64,000 nt of DNA, taken from positions 4,963,184 through 5,027,183 of the forward strand of contig CM039133.1 of NCBI GenBank assembly GCA_022036555.1, given 5' to 3'. Both the position numbers and the translations under genes were made by a program. Below, one piece after another: positions 32,674-44,921 of the stretch. How positions within the stretch are numbered: the first letter of the stretch is position 1; each line of letters opens with the position of its first letter. The stretch comes from Microstegium vimineum (lineage: Eukaryota; Streptophyta; Magnoliopsida; Poales; Poaceae). Under the pieces are notes generated by a model. The model saw only the letters and a list, made by a program, of their open reading frames with translations. It was not told the DNA's origin and searched no databases.

Positions 32674-35444
32674 TTAGGGGCTATTTGATGCAGCTCCCCT
32701 ATAATTGGTTCTCTAGGGATGTGATTAGGATGAGGCTGAACATGATAATCTATATATATGGCAAAATATTAGCAAACTATCATTATACCAATTTGTTCTC
32801 AGAGCTCTATACTGACATGACCTTAGTATTAGAATTTGTCAAATTTTACGGTGCTTGGAAATAACAGGAGCCCTCTGTTTTGTTAGATCTGATGGTTTAA
32901 AAATAGAAGGAACCAAGTGTCAAAGGAACTTAAGCTGTGGACCGGAACTAAAATTAAAATTAGGTAGACCCGGAACAGGCCTTTCATTTAATTTGAAGGG
33001 TATATATATATATAACAGTATTTTCAGTGTCTAAGAAGCTACTTCTCATCACTTATCCGTGTGTTTTTCCCAGAGGCACCAGCAGAGTCCTTGGCCCCTT
33101 TGCACACAACCAACGTCCCAGCCTGGTCTTTCTTCCTCGGAGCCGACGGACTACACCTCCCCACCTCCTGAATCACGTTGCATAGCTTCGAAGCAGAGCA
33201 TCTCTCAGAACCCCCCCCCCCCCCCCCCCCCACACACACACGCCGCAATTCGCGCCGCACACGAGGTTCCGGACATGGCCGAGCGCAGCGCGAACGTCCA
33301 AGCGCATCTGCACGCCCGTGCACACACACGCAGAGCGCTGCGCGGCATGGACGCAAGCAGCCGGCCGTGTGTGGTGCTGCATGCGTGCTCTGTTTTGCTC
33401 TGTCATTTGCTTAGCCTGGTGATGTCGATCACCGACCGTGTCATCATGCCTACAAAATGTACTACTTTGAGAACTTGCAGGCTCCTACTGCCACTCCTCC
33501 CTCGTCCGGCCACTTCGTTGTCGCCGTGAGTCCCAAAGCCAAGCCAAGCCGTGCTGGGCGTGCGAGCTCGTGTCGCGCGCAGGATCTCTCACCTTCGGAG
33601 CTCGCCGCTCGCGTCATGGCGAGGCAGTACAGAGGGAGGGTCTGTTGGATTATGTACATGAAAAATACTTAACTACCCCTTATTATATTTCGGGCTGCAA
33701 ATAATTTTGAAGTGAGGAACCGGTGGTTCCACCCAAGCACCGTAACAAAACTCTTTAAACTTTTTATTTCATTGTGGTCTTATACACTACATCGATGTTT
33801 AATCTATCATAATCAAAACATCTAGAGTGCATGCTGCACAAGCCACGAGATAAAACGAATATATGCATTCATCATAAGCATCAACTTCATCATGCATCAC
33901 TGCATTATTGGTCAATGGTCATGCTGAGGGAGACAACGTAACAGCCATATAAAACCAAATTCCACTAAAGCTTTCGTAGTCGAGTTAATCTTTAGTTCAG
34001 TTTGGTTTGTTAAGATCTGCTATGCGACTTTGTAAGATAATAACCCCAACACTATATCTTGGGCTTTCGTTAAGATTTCAATAAAGCCAAGTGAATGCCT
34101 TTAATATGGAAAAGGATGTTTTCTCGATCTGGAAGGTTAATTGGTGTATGTTGATTGGTTCAACATAAACAAAGACAAAATGATGCAGACTCCCAAACAT
34201 ACAAGATGCTGATTGAGAATTGAAAGATATTCTTCCTTTAAAATTCAGTTGTCAAGTCTGATGCATACAGCTGTGTCATTATTGAATTGGTGTGTGTCCG
34301 GGAAGGCGGCTATACCTCCTATACATCCATACGCCAAGCACTCATGATATGGCAATTCGGGTAAAGAACAAAACACAAGTGGGCAAGCTGCAGCTTTTTG
34401 CATTATTGGACCTCAATTAATTAATAGTCTTTATTTTCAGACACATGTCTGTTACTTGGACGACCGCTTATGTTAATTAGTTGATCTTAGGCGGCGATAA
34501 TCTATTAGGTGCTTCTGTATATGGTTTGCGCGTCTCTGAAAGTTATTGGATATTTTTGGGATTCTCAAAGGGCCCATCTCCCAATATCTTTTTTTTGGTA
34601 GTGCATCAAGGGCCCTTCACCTTTAATTTACCTAGCCTATGTTTTCTATGCCTACTTAGTCACACAGCAGCTAGCTAGCTGGGGTCTGTTTGGGATGACC
34701 CCTCCAATCAAGAAGCAAGCAGAGCACAAGCCAACGATCTGGCGTTCAGAAACCTCTGTGGGACGTGTCGTGACTGCTTAGTGCTTGACCACTAAGTCAC
34801 ACAACGGAGCACTAAGAAGCTTCGTTTGCATTCAAACATGTGCTAGGTGTGATGTCTCGATGAGCAAGCTGTGATGACTTCCCCAAACCTGTGGTGGTAC
34901 AAGAGAAAAGATGGCGAAAAAAATATTTTTATTAGTCCTGTTGTACGTGTGTGGTCTTTTTGGGCTGAAAAAAAGGGGTTATAAGCAGACATAAACATTC
35001 CTTAGCTTTAGACAGCTTCCGTGATTCATGCAATGTTTTTCCTTGCAATTTACCTCGATCTATTTTATATAGTTTTCTTTGATTCCACAAAAATATTCTG
35101 TATTTCTGTGTTCATGTGTTGTTATACATACATCTCTATCATCACAAGGTAGATAGTTTATAAAGGTAAAGGTACTAACTTTTTAATAATTACGTTCATC
35201 ATAAGTTCAAAGATGGACAATATAATAGCAGCTACCTAATTCAACGTGATGTAGAAAGTCCCTGACAGTTGGTGTGGTGATTATAAATTCCCACAAAATT
35301 GATACACTAATGAATGAATAAGAAGGAAAAGATTTACAATGAGTAGTGAATTGCATGAGAAATGACATTACTAGAATACATTCTTGTACACTTAGGCCAT
35401 CCTCAGTGTTATTTTCATGTCCCAGTTTCCAATACTATCATATA
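32674..35444. other. Intergenic region downstream of the WAK gene
   Basis: It includes the WAK 3' UTR. An ORF at 33059-33529 spans the poly-C/CA tract and has no recognisable family. Bases 33470-33528 look exon-like (TTGCAG before, GTGAGT after), which may be a captured gene fragment, but no identity can be given. The rest is AT-rich. Confidence 0.4.
33208..33241. repeat. Poly-C tract followed by (CA)n
   Basis: A run of about 20 C followed by about six CA units. It is prone to length error in assembly. Confidence 0.9.
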
Positions 35445-35454
35445 TTGCAGGTTC

Positions 35455-35525
35455 TCTCATGGGCGACTAGCTAGTGGAGCTCGCTCTCAGTCCAGAGACC
35501 CAGGTTCGAGCCCTGCATCTGCTTA
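35455..35525 (+). repeat. tRNA-like / SINE-head-like segment
   Basis: CTAGCTAGTGGAGC resembles a degenerate A box and CAGGTTCGAGCCCTGC a good B box, about 40 bp apart. That is the layout of a tRNA-derived SINE promoter. No cloverleaf with a plausible acceptor stem is seen, so it is not a functional tRNA gene. Confidence 0.45.
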
Positions 35526-35989
35526 ATTAAAAAATGGGAGAGCAGTCTGCTCCTTCCGTCGAGTTTTTTTTACTATCATATAGTGCTGAAGAATTTCACC
35601 CCATGAAACTCTCTCGAAACTCACCAAACTCTTATCATCTCTCTCTTTGTAAATACAATATATACATGTCAACATATTTAATGTCCATGAAACTCTATCA
35701 AACCCCCATTGAGATTGACCTTATTTAAGTACTATAATATTGTGGATACCAATACAGTGCCATTACATATATAGAAACTATGTTCCTTGGTGAGTTTCTT
35801 ACAATCAACAAATTTATTCTTTGGTTCTCGATATTTTCTTAAATAATATTTCTGTTGACTGTTAGATTTGTATTACCAGTTTCATCTCAAAAGTTACTTT
35901 CTTAACTTCATGAAAAATGCATAATACCAACAACAGAAAAATCACGATCACATATTGCCACATTTTGTTACACACTAATCGGGACAAGC

Positions 35990-36735
35990 ATCGTCCCAAG
36001 GGGCAGCACAAGCGGCGCCCTCAACACCGTCGCAAACGCCCTACCACCTCGCTCCTCATAGCCCTCCCCTCGCCGTTGCCTGAGCTTACCGGCTGAGGTC
36101 CTGGAGGCAATGAAGGCAGCAGCGGGGTCTCTTTCCTCTAGGCTCCCTCTCTTCCCTTGCCATCTGGCTTGCCAACATGGTGGTGTTCTCCCGATTCGTG
36201 ACAGTGGTGATAGATCTAGCGATTTGGAGGCCAGATCCGGCAAGCCTCTGATTTGTCGCTCTAGGGCTGTGGTCAGATCCGCTGAGTCGGGATCGGTTTG
36301 GGTTGTGGACCTCGTGGTGGTGGCTCGGAGGTGGCACGGTCGGCTGCGCACGCTGCATGGCCGGCGGCGCTGGTGGCCCAGCCGCGGCGGCCAGCCTGCC
36401 GTTCGTCTCGGTGTGGTATTATGCCTGCTGCACCCGGGCCTCAGCGGGCTACGGTGTCTGACGGTCAGATGCGCGTGGGAGCGTCCAGATCTGAGTTGCG
36501 GGCGGCCGGATCCATGGATCTGACCTTTCGTGTTGTGTGGAGGACAGCTAGGTGCGCTGGGGGATGTTGCCTAGCTTGGCTTCTGGGGCTTCTACCTCCA
36601 CTTCCCTGCCCCCCTCCTCTCAGTTCGGCCTGCTGCTGGCTGGCTTTAGTTGGTATAGGTAGTGGGCATGGTCTTTCTGGCATGTTCCCTTGGCGGTTTG
36701 GGTCGGCGGACAAACCCTTGGCCCTCAGTCTCCAA
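35990..36735 (+). mobile_element. GC-rich non-coding retroposon fragment
   Basis: It contains GGCAGCAGCGGGGTCTCTTT near 36115 and GATCCGG-type motifs, like the first part of the retroposon at 11421-12998. It has no coding domain. It ends where homology to the Copia LTR begins (about 36736), so the two are directly joined. No TSD was found. Confidence 0.5.
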
Positions 36736-37757
36736 AGTTCGGCCATATCACTTATATGGCCACACTCACAAAACTAGCCGTTTTGCCACCTTTCCTCACT
36801 TTTCTGCATGCCTCCGGATGCAAGAAACACAGAGGGTCCAGACCATTAGCCGCGTCCGGACCCTTCACCAGCACAGAGCCAACTCTCCGTTTCCATCTCA
36901 GGACGTGGCCTCCGGACGCGTGTAGAGCGCCGTCCGGACCAATCGCCACGCGTCCGGCCTCAAACCCGTTTGAAATCAGTCATTCACGCGCTCGCCTTGT
37001 CTTGCCACGTGTCTCCAGATGCTCACAACAGTCCGAGTCCGGACTCAGAACAGTACCATCCAGACTCCACATAGAGAGGGTCCAGTAAGCCTCTTTCCTC
37101 CGGATGCACGTCCGGAGTTCACCATCCGGACGCAACCTAGTCCGGACGCAATAGAGAGAGAAACATAGAGCTCGAAACGATCTGGACAGCGTCCAGACTC
37201 CCGTGTCCGGACAGCCAACAACGTCTGGACCACTGCTCACAACAAGGATAGCCTAGGATATGCGTCTGGACGCATACGTGAAAGTTCGGACACACCCAAA
37301 CCCTAGCACCCGGACCTCAAAACTTCGTCCAAACTTCTTTCCAAGCTTCCAAGGGATAACACTAAGTGATTCAAGCACTTGTGCACGTGTGTTAGCTTTT
37401 AGTTCACATTTTCTTGGAATTAAGTTGGTTCTTCTCATTTAGATCATTTTTAGATATGCAACTGCAATCATTCACAAGAGCTCCCTCATTGATAGTACGG
37501 CTATCTATCCTAAATATGATCACACCTATGGTGTCTTGATCACCAAACCGAAAATGGTTCCTATATCACCTTTGCCATGGAAACCATTTTCCTTTCCATC
37601 CACCATGCTAGAGCCTCTCCATCATCACCTTCATCCATTAGCTCCATCACATGGCATGTACCAACCTATCTCATTATATTCACTTAGAGATCAAATTAAG
37701 GTTAGTACTTAGGTAGGTTTCATCAATTACTCAAAACCAAACACATAGGGGCTCTCA
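36736..37757 (-). repeat. Copia 3' LTR, outer part missing
   Basis: It aligns with 63110-64000 of the other LTR and ends at CTCTCA (37757), the TG...CA boundary on the minus strand. The roughly 850 bp that should lie at its outer end, up to the TGAAAGGTC homologue, are absent. Many CCGGA motifs intact in the other LTR are CCAGA, CTGGA or CCGGATG-like here. Confidence 0.8.
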
Positions 37758-37771
37758 ATCTCCCCTTTTTT
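37758..37771 (-). other. Polypurine tract of the Copia element
   Basis: On the minus strand it reads as an A-run, GGGG and AGAT directly before the LTR start TGAGAGCCCC. This is the plus-strand priming site of the retroelement. Confidence 0.7.
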
Positions 37772-38914
37772 GGTAATTGATGACAACCTTTCTTAAAGAT
37801 ATGAAATATAATCATTTTGAACTTGTTGCTTGTCCAAGCATTTTGATCAAAGATTTTTAGATTTGTACAAGATACACAAATTCGGTTTGGTAGTTATTAG
37901 CTCCCTCTACATATGTGCTAGATGAGTTTGGTTCAAATTTGAGCACATATGCATGGATAGAAATTGTGGGAGAGTAAATAGCTACCAAATGATGCTAAGG
38001 TATAAGAGTAGAACTTTGAAGCGTGATACCATCGGAGTGCAGAATTTTGAATCACCCTTAGCACCATGATAGATTAGATACCACCTGCAAATCACTAACA
38101 CTCACTTGAAAGCATTAGTTCAACAAAGATAACGTAGTATCTATCTATCACCTATGCATGCTAGTTGATCAATCATCATTCATTTTAGATTACTAGCAAT
38201 CACAACACAAGCATATATCTTGAATTTGAAGTACTTTTGCAACAATGCATATGAGGATGCAAACATTCAAATGCAACAATAGTGTTCATGAGCTTGCTCC
38301 CCCTATTTTTGTTCTTTTCAAAATTGATTGTTCATTTTTCTCCCCTTTGTCATTTATCTTTCAAATTCCCTCCTTAACATATTTCTCCCCCTATATCTTT
38401 GATTATCTTCACCCCCTTTGTCATCCAATTGACACAAAAAGGTAGGATCAATTATAGATATTCAAGTTTTTATCCCCCTTAGTGTGAGATAGGGTGAAAG
38501 ATTGTTTTCAACTTTGGTTTGGTCTAGACTACTTGTCGAAGATATTTAACTCTGTTTAAACCATGGACAAGCTTCTTCACACATGCTAAGATGGTTATCT
38601 TGCCTATGTTGAATTAAATACTTAAAGTTCATAGACATAGATCAAACACTAGGATTGCAAGCACATCAACATGTCATATGCTACCACTAGATCATATCAA
38701 GTCATAGAAGCAATAGTGGCACCATATAAGCATCAAAATCATTTATTTTGTATGAATGAGACTAGAAGCATGAGTGATGGCTAGATGCTCTACACAAGTC
38801 CTAGCAAAGTATGCATGAATGTGTTTCATTCAACTTGTACCTTGCTTTGTTGGAGTAGAAGGCATGTCATATAAGTGGGGGTGCATCAACTCATGTTGGA
38901 GAAATCAAGTATGT
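37772..38914 (-). other. 3' non-coding internal region of the Copia element
   Basis: About 1.1 kb between the RNase H end and the polypurine tract. SIRE-type elements can carry an envelope-like ORF here, but no ORF of that kind is visible in this copy. Confidence 0.6.
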
Positions 38915-40246
38915 TCAACTCATTGCTTATCTTGTGGCTTAGTAAAGATGTCGGCCAATTGATCTTCGGTGCCCACACTCTCTATTGAAATGTCCCCTTT
39001 CAATTGATGATCTCTAAAGAAATGGTGGCAGACATCAATATGCTTTGTTCTTGAGTGTTGAACCGGGGTGTTGGTTAGCTTGATTGCACTTTCATTATCA
39101 CATAGAAAAGGCACCTTCTTGAATTTGACTCCAAAATAATTCAATGTAGCTCTCATCCAAAGTATTTGTGCACAACAACTCCCCGCTCTAATATATTCGA
39201 CTTCGGCGGTAGATTGTCACACTATTTTGCTTCTTTGATGACCATGAGACAAGTGATCTTCCAAGCAATTGACAAGTGCCCGATGTGCTCTTCCTTTCTA
39301 TCTTGCAACCCGCATAGTCCAAGTCGAAGTATCCAAGTAACTCAAAGTTTGATCCTTTAGGATACCATAACCCAACATTAGGTGTATGCTTCAAATATTT
39401 GAATCACATCTTTGTGGCTTTCAAATGACTCTCTCTAGGAGAAGCTTGAAACCTTGCACACATGCGTACACTAAACATGACATCCGGTCTTGATGCGGTC
39501 ACATAGAGTAAGCTACCAATCATTGATCTATATAGCTTTTGATATACCATGTTGGCACTAGCATCACCATCCAAATTTCCATTTGTCCCCATTGGTGTAC
39601 TAATAGACTTTGCTTCATCTGGATTAAACTTCTTGAGCATGTCCTTGATATACTTGCCTTGACTAACAAAAGTCTCATTCTTCATTTGCTTGACTTGAAG
39701 ACCAAGGAAGTAACTAAGCTCTCCAAGCATAGACATCTCAAACTCTTTAGCCATCATCTTGCCAAACACTTCACAAAACTCTTTATTGGTTGACTCAAAG
39801 ATAATGTCATCCACATAGATTTGCAACACAGACAAGTCCTTTCCAATTTTCTTGGTGAATAGGGTAGTATCAACCTTGCCCAAAATGAATCCCTTAGAAA
39901 GGAGAAAGTCTCTCAATCTCTCATGTCATGCTCTAGGTGCTTGCTTCAAGCCATATAATGCATTTCTTAGCTTGTACACATGGTTGGGTTTCATGTCATC
40001 TTCAAAACCCGGTGGTTGCTCAACATATAACAATTTATTGATGTACCCATTGAGAAATGTACTCTTCACATAGATTTGAAAGAGCTTGATGTTGTGAGCA
40101 CAAGAATAAGCCAATAGAACCTGAATTGCTTCTAGCCTTGCCATCGGTGCATAAGTTTCTCCAAATTCAAGACCCTCTACTAGTGTACCCTTGTGCAACT
40201 AGTCTTGCTTTGTTTCTCACCACTATTCCATCTTGATCTTGTTTGT
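38915..40246 (-). pseudogene. Copia reverse transcriptase and RNase H, frameshifted
   Basis: From right to left on the minus strand: the start of the RT (ARLVAQ, ETYAP.ARLEAI, LYVEQPPGFED, LRNALYGLKQAPRA), then the catalytic IYVDDIIF segment (about 39810-39830), YFLGLQV and SRPDVMFSV, then RNase H (CDNESAIKLTNTPVQHSRTKHIDV, TEDQLADIFTKP; excerpts). Three or more frameshifts separate 40198-39926, 39916-39404, 39394-39188 and 39156-38920. The RT catalytic Asp pair is present. The N-terminal part continues beyond the Gypsy insertion at 53647 onward. Confidence 0.9.
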
Positions 40247-43200
40247 TGTAACACCCAAAATTTTGAATGCATTTACAATAGATGAAAATGATTTATTAAA
40301 GGATTTTGTGAGCATTTCATTTAGTGAAATAATAAAAATTAATTGAATTAAAATCAATTTCTAGTTTAGTAACATGATTGTGCATTCATGCAGCTGCATA
40401 ATTCTTGTTGAGGTGATTGAGTTTGCAAAACCAAATTCAAATGAATTCAAATTGTTTTGAAATTGGATTTGGAAAAGGGAAATAAAAAAAAAATGTTTTG
40501 CTCTTTCTTTTTTCTCTCCTGAAGCCCAGCCCACCCCTCATTCTCCCTCTTTCTCTCGGGCGGCCCAGCTAAAGGCCGAAGCCCAACAGCCCACCCGAGC
40601 GCCAACTCCCTTCCCCTCTCTCTCTCTCTGACCATCGGGTCCCACTTGTCGGCGCCAAACCTCCCTCTCTCTGCTCTCCTTCCTTCTCACTAACCAGAGG
40701 GCCCCGTCTGTCGGCGCCGATCGCCACCGTCCCTCACCCTCTCTTCTCTCTCTGCCGCTTGGCCCCCGCTGTCAGGCCCGTCGTCCCCAACCTCCCTCCG
40801 CCGAAGTCGGACACGCGCGGACGCACCGCAGACGGCAACCGCCGCACGATCCTCGCCCCGCTCCCACCCCCTCACCTCGCCCACGATGTCGCAACGGAAC
40901 CGCACGTCCCGCACGCTCCCTCTCTCACTATAAAGCGGAACGCCGCGCGTCTGCTCTCCCCTTTCCCATCTGCTATCTGCCGAACGCCGCCGCCGCCGCT
41001 GTGTCGCTGAGAAGCCACACCGGAGCTCGAGCCGCCTCGGTGAGTCCCGTTCCACGCCCGCGTTCTTCCCGCGAATCTCCCGGCCTAATATCTCTCTCTG
41101 TGCCCTGCCTATGCCCGTACAACGCCCAACGTCGTGGACGCAGAGCCCTCGGACCACCGTCGCATGCCGACCGCCGTTCCACGCCGACAAGCCGCACCGA
41201 GCCATCTCCGCCCTCCAATCCGACTTGGTGAGCTTCGCCTTCACCCCCTCTCCCTCTCTGAGTCCTTAATTCGGCGAATTTACGGCCCTGTGGCACTGCT
41301 CGCGAGCGTCCCGTGCCGCCGTTAATGGCACCGTCGTGGTCAGCACTCTTGGGCCGCGCACCGCCTCACCCGAGTGCCTCTCTAGCATCGCACGGATACA
41401 CCACACCTTCCAGCGTCCTCAATTTGACCTCTAATGCGCTGTATTCACTCACCCGCACACACCGATCGAAACTGATCATGGCGCCGCCGCGGACCTCCCT
41501 GTTCCGGTAAGCCGCCGCCTCCACCGAGTCCTCGGTTGCACTCGCACAAGCACGCCGGTTCTCCCGGCGCTTTTGGTTGAAGCCGAGACGGTCGGGAGCG
41601 GGTTCTCCGTGTTCGCCGGTGAGATAGTGCCGCCGGGATCCATGGCGCCGTCTCTGTCTTCCTCCCCGCGTTCGACCGAGTGCACCATCGCACTCGCCTC
41701 GGTTTTCTCTCCCTTCCCCTGCTCTTGCTTTGCGTTTTTGTGGCAGGAATCACTGATCCCGTGAACTCCGGCGAGTTACTCGCCGTCGGCGATGGAGCGC
41801 CGCCGTGGTCACTGCCCCCTCCGGCCGACTCTCTCCCTCTCCCTCCCTCCGATCTGTTCTGAGCCGCCCGATTATCGATCTACGGCCAGGATTAAATCCC
41901 CCGAAGGGGTACGCTCCGCGGTCCACCGTGGACCCGTAGACCCTCGGGCCCGCGCTGAGTCAGCGGGTGCACGCACTGTGCGGTGCACCGCGCCCTATCC
42001 CAAGCCGCCACATGGCAGTCCTGTCAACCCCGCGCCTCTGCCCTGGCGCATTCCTGAGTCTACGCTTTCTCGGTTCAGAAAACGTAATCCTGCTCGGTTT
42101 ATTCCAAAAATGGAAATTGCTATTTACATAAATGCCACTGCCTTAGATTGTTTATAAAAACTTTATTTTAACTCCGATTTGGACGATTCGAGTTGCGTTA
42201 GATTCGTAATGAAATTCTCTACATGTTAAACCATCTGTTGATCAAGTTTGAATTATTTAAATTCAAGGATAATTCAAATACTAAAAATGCTCTTAGAGAA
42301 CTAGTTTAATTCATATCTTTTGCGTTTTAAATCCGATTTTTGTGAAATTCGCGTTGCAATGATCGTAGTAATGCGTAGTATCTTTTTATAAACCTTTTAA
42401 TTCTGTTTACTGTCGATGGTGTACTGTTCTAATATTAGTTATGTTTGCTTTGTATGTATGCAATTGGAATGTGTGTTGTTGCAATGTCGTGATCGAGTTC
42501 AAGCAGTGAGGAGTTTGTTGGTGACCAAGAGTACTTTGATCAGGAGTGTTTTGACCAGCAGGACTTTGAGAACCAAGGCAAGTATAGCATGGGACCTACC
42601 TTGTTATCCTATTCACCGTAATTATAATTTCATGTGCATGTGTTTAATTGAATACCCGTAGTATGTTTCCATAGAATTGACAATCCCTTTACCTTGACTC
42701 CTATGGGTTATGCATAAGGGTAGATGGCTAGAGCTTTATAAATGAATACTTGATCCCTGCCAAATGTTACAATGCTTTGAATGAATTGGTGATCCTGTTA
42801 TGGCAATTGGAACATAAACCTTTTATAATAACTCACTGTTGGCTGGGACTGACAGTCCTACCGTGAGAGCTACATGGCTCTGGCTTTAACTCAGTAGTAG
42901 GCTCTTTTCTAGCTCGTTAGCGGTTACCCGAAAGGGCGCATTAGGCTCTTGCCGACCTGGTTATAGTGCGGCCTCTGTCCGAGTTTGAGCGTAGGCTGCG
43001 GGTCTTTATGCTACTCGGAAGGGGGGCTCTATCACCCCTTGCCAATCCTAGCGGCCCTAATCTTGTTAGACGAGATACTATGAAAGGTTTCAGAGTGAAC
43101 CCCGCCCACTCACCTTGGCAGTGTTATGGGAGTAATTAACCCGGGCATTCGGGGCATCACGACTCACGGGTAAAGATGCACAACCTCTGCAGAGTGTGAA

Positions 43201-43783
43201 AACTGATATATCAGCCGTGCTCACGGTCACGAGCGGCCCGGGAAACTGACGGTTTAATTAATTAACTTGACCAACATTTATGTTCCTGTTGCCACCATAA
43301 TGATGATGAGTATGATTCTTTAAAACTTTGGCAGTGGTATAAGTGAGATCATTTGGGGTTTAAGCATAACCTGATGATACTTAATAATAAAACTTTGACC
43401 AACTAAAAGTGCTGAATGCAGTAAGCCAGTGTCAACCTTTTGAGCTTCATAACCCCATGTTATATTGCTGAGTACGAGTGTACTCACGCTTGTTTTCTTT
43501 TCAATTTTGGATAAAAATCCTGGATGGGTAACAGAAGCAGGAGGCTATGAGGAGTTTCCTGAAGATTTCTAGGCTTGGTCAACCATTTGACCTTCCCTGT
43601 GAGATGGAGCCTCAAGAGCTAGTTGTATCTTCCGTCTGTTTTATTAATTCTTGTAATGGATATATGTTCGTTATGCTTTAAACTCTGTGATGGTACTTTG
43701 TAATTTGTGAACTTATGTGTGGATTATTCCTGGGCACACATAATGTTATGCATCCTATTTCGTCCTTGAAATTGGGTGTGACA
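40247..43783 (+). repeat. 5' LTR of the Gypsy element
   Basis: 3537 bp, near-identical to 50107-53646. The first third is AT-rich, then about 1.5 kb is GC-rich with a TATA box, then comes a more AT-rich 3' part carrying landmarks shared with the other Gypsy LTRs. ORFs such as 40690-41244 (minus) recur in both LTRs only because the LTRs are duplicates. Confidence 0.95.
40929..40935 (+). promoter_or_regulatory. TATA box in the Gypsy 5' LTR
   Basis: TATAAAG in GC-rich context, with GTGAGT splice-donor-like sequence about 110 bp downstream (41039). The 3' LTR has the same box at 50793-50799. It is the probable start of the genomic transcript. Confidence 0.6.
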
Positions 43784-43786
43784 AAT

Positions 43787-43798
43787 TGGTATCAGAGC
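43787..43798 (+). other. Primer-binding site (initiator tRNA-Met type)
   Basis: TGGTATCAGAGC begins 3 bp after the LTR end. It is the standard complement to the 3' end of plant initiator tRNA-Met. Confidence 0.92.
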
Positions 43799-43971
43799 TT
43801 GAGTTGACTGTAGGACGCAAGCCTAGGTAGAAATGGTCGTTTGAGGATCCTTTGCTTCACTATTTTACTGCTTTCTATCTTACTCTTGTTATTTACAAAA
43901 TTTATATGCTTCTATGTCTTTATTCTATTATTTAAAACATTGTTCTAATTAAGTTAAACAAAATTCTGTAG

Positions 43972-44921
43972 ATGCCGCCTGTCACGAGGTCTCGCCGTCT
44001 GAGCACCAGCAGCTACCTGACCCAGTTCACCTCTCAGACTTCCCAGCCAGTGGTGGACATCTCAGATGATGAGATGGTGTCCGAGTCTGAGGAGGACCCT
44101 GAGGAGGAGCACGTGTTGGTGGAGGACGTCAACACGGAGGATGAACAGGAATGGATGGACGTGAACCTTGCAGCACCAGCTCCACCACCAGTTCCTACAC
44201 CAGTTGCTTCACCAGTTCCTGTACCAGCTACTACACCTTCGCCTCTGCCTTCACCAACTCCAGCACCACTCCTCTCACCAGCACCAGCACCTGCCTGACG
44301 ACACCACCAGAGGAGGAGAAGCCTGGATGGTCCGAGGAGCAGTACTACAAGTACCCTTCTCCAGCGGCGTACTTCCACAACCTGCTGCTGAAAGTGTTGG
44401 AAGAGTACTATCCTGAGATGGACACTACGGGGAAGTACCTAGTTTCTGAGTTTTCTCACCCTCATGAAGCTAGTTACTGGAAAGCACAGGTGGTAGTCTC
44501 AGTATGGAATGAGGCTCACGACAGTCAGAAGGTGGAGACTGTTCATGGTCATGTAGCCAGGAGGGCTCTTGACAGGGACAGCATGGAGAATGCCGCTGAG
44601 AACGCCTACATCTACTACCATGGAAGGCGTTACACAGCGATGCAAGGTGATGCATACAGGTTCCTGCCTCGCTATGACACCAGGTTTAACACTTGGTCGA
44701 TCCAGAACCCTCTTGATCCTGGATCTACCTTGGACACCACAGTCAGGCACCTGAATGAGCTCCAAGGAGTGAATGAGAGGTTGCAGGAGGAGTTGCATGG
44801 CGAGCAGCAGTCTGTGGCTCGGTTCCAGAAGATGGGGGATGACTTGAGGGCCCAGCTGAACATGGCCCCAATGTATGAGAAGAAGCCACCCAACCACATC
44901 ATGATAGATGAAGCTCCATAG
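43972..44921 (+). pseudogene. Extra ORF upstream of gag, one frameshift
   Basis: The ATG at 43972 opens an ORF of about 315 codons in two frames: an acidic, Ser-rich N-terminus (SDDEMVSESEEDPEEEH), a Pro/Thr/Ser-rich low-complexity linker in which the frame shifts (about 44270-44300), then a globular-looking part (PAAYFHNLLLKVLEEYYPEM, YWKAQVVVSVWNEA) and a probable C-terminal coiled coil (LNELQGVNERLQEELHGEQQ), ending at TAG-free TAA-type termination near 44921. The ATG is preceded by TGTAG, a possible splice acceptor. I do not recognise a family. The conserved-looking aromatic/charged composition of the second half, and the frameshift confined to the repeat, suggest a formerly real protein. 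Confidence 0.6.

Noticed and set aside
33059..33529. 156-codon ORF
   Set aside because: It crosses a poly-C/CA tract and is overlapped by open frames on the other strand; no recognisable protein.
35455..35525. Possible tRNA gene
   Set aside because: It has a B-box-like GGTTCGAGCC but no acceptor or anticodon stem that pairs; kept only as a tRNA-like segment.
37772..38914. Envelope-like ORF in the Copia element
   Set aside because: SIRE-type elements can have one here, but no ORF over about 70 codons with such features is present in this copy.
40690..41244. 184-codon minus-strand ORF kept in both Gypsy LTRs
   Set aside because: Its apparent conservation (also 50554-51108) follows from LTR duplication; it is GC-rich and antisense to the promoter region.
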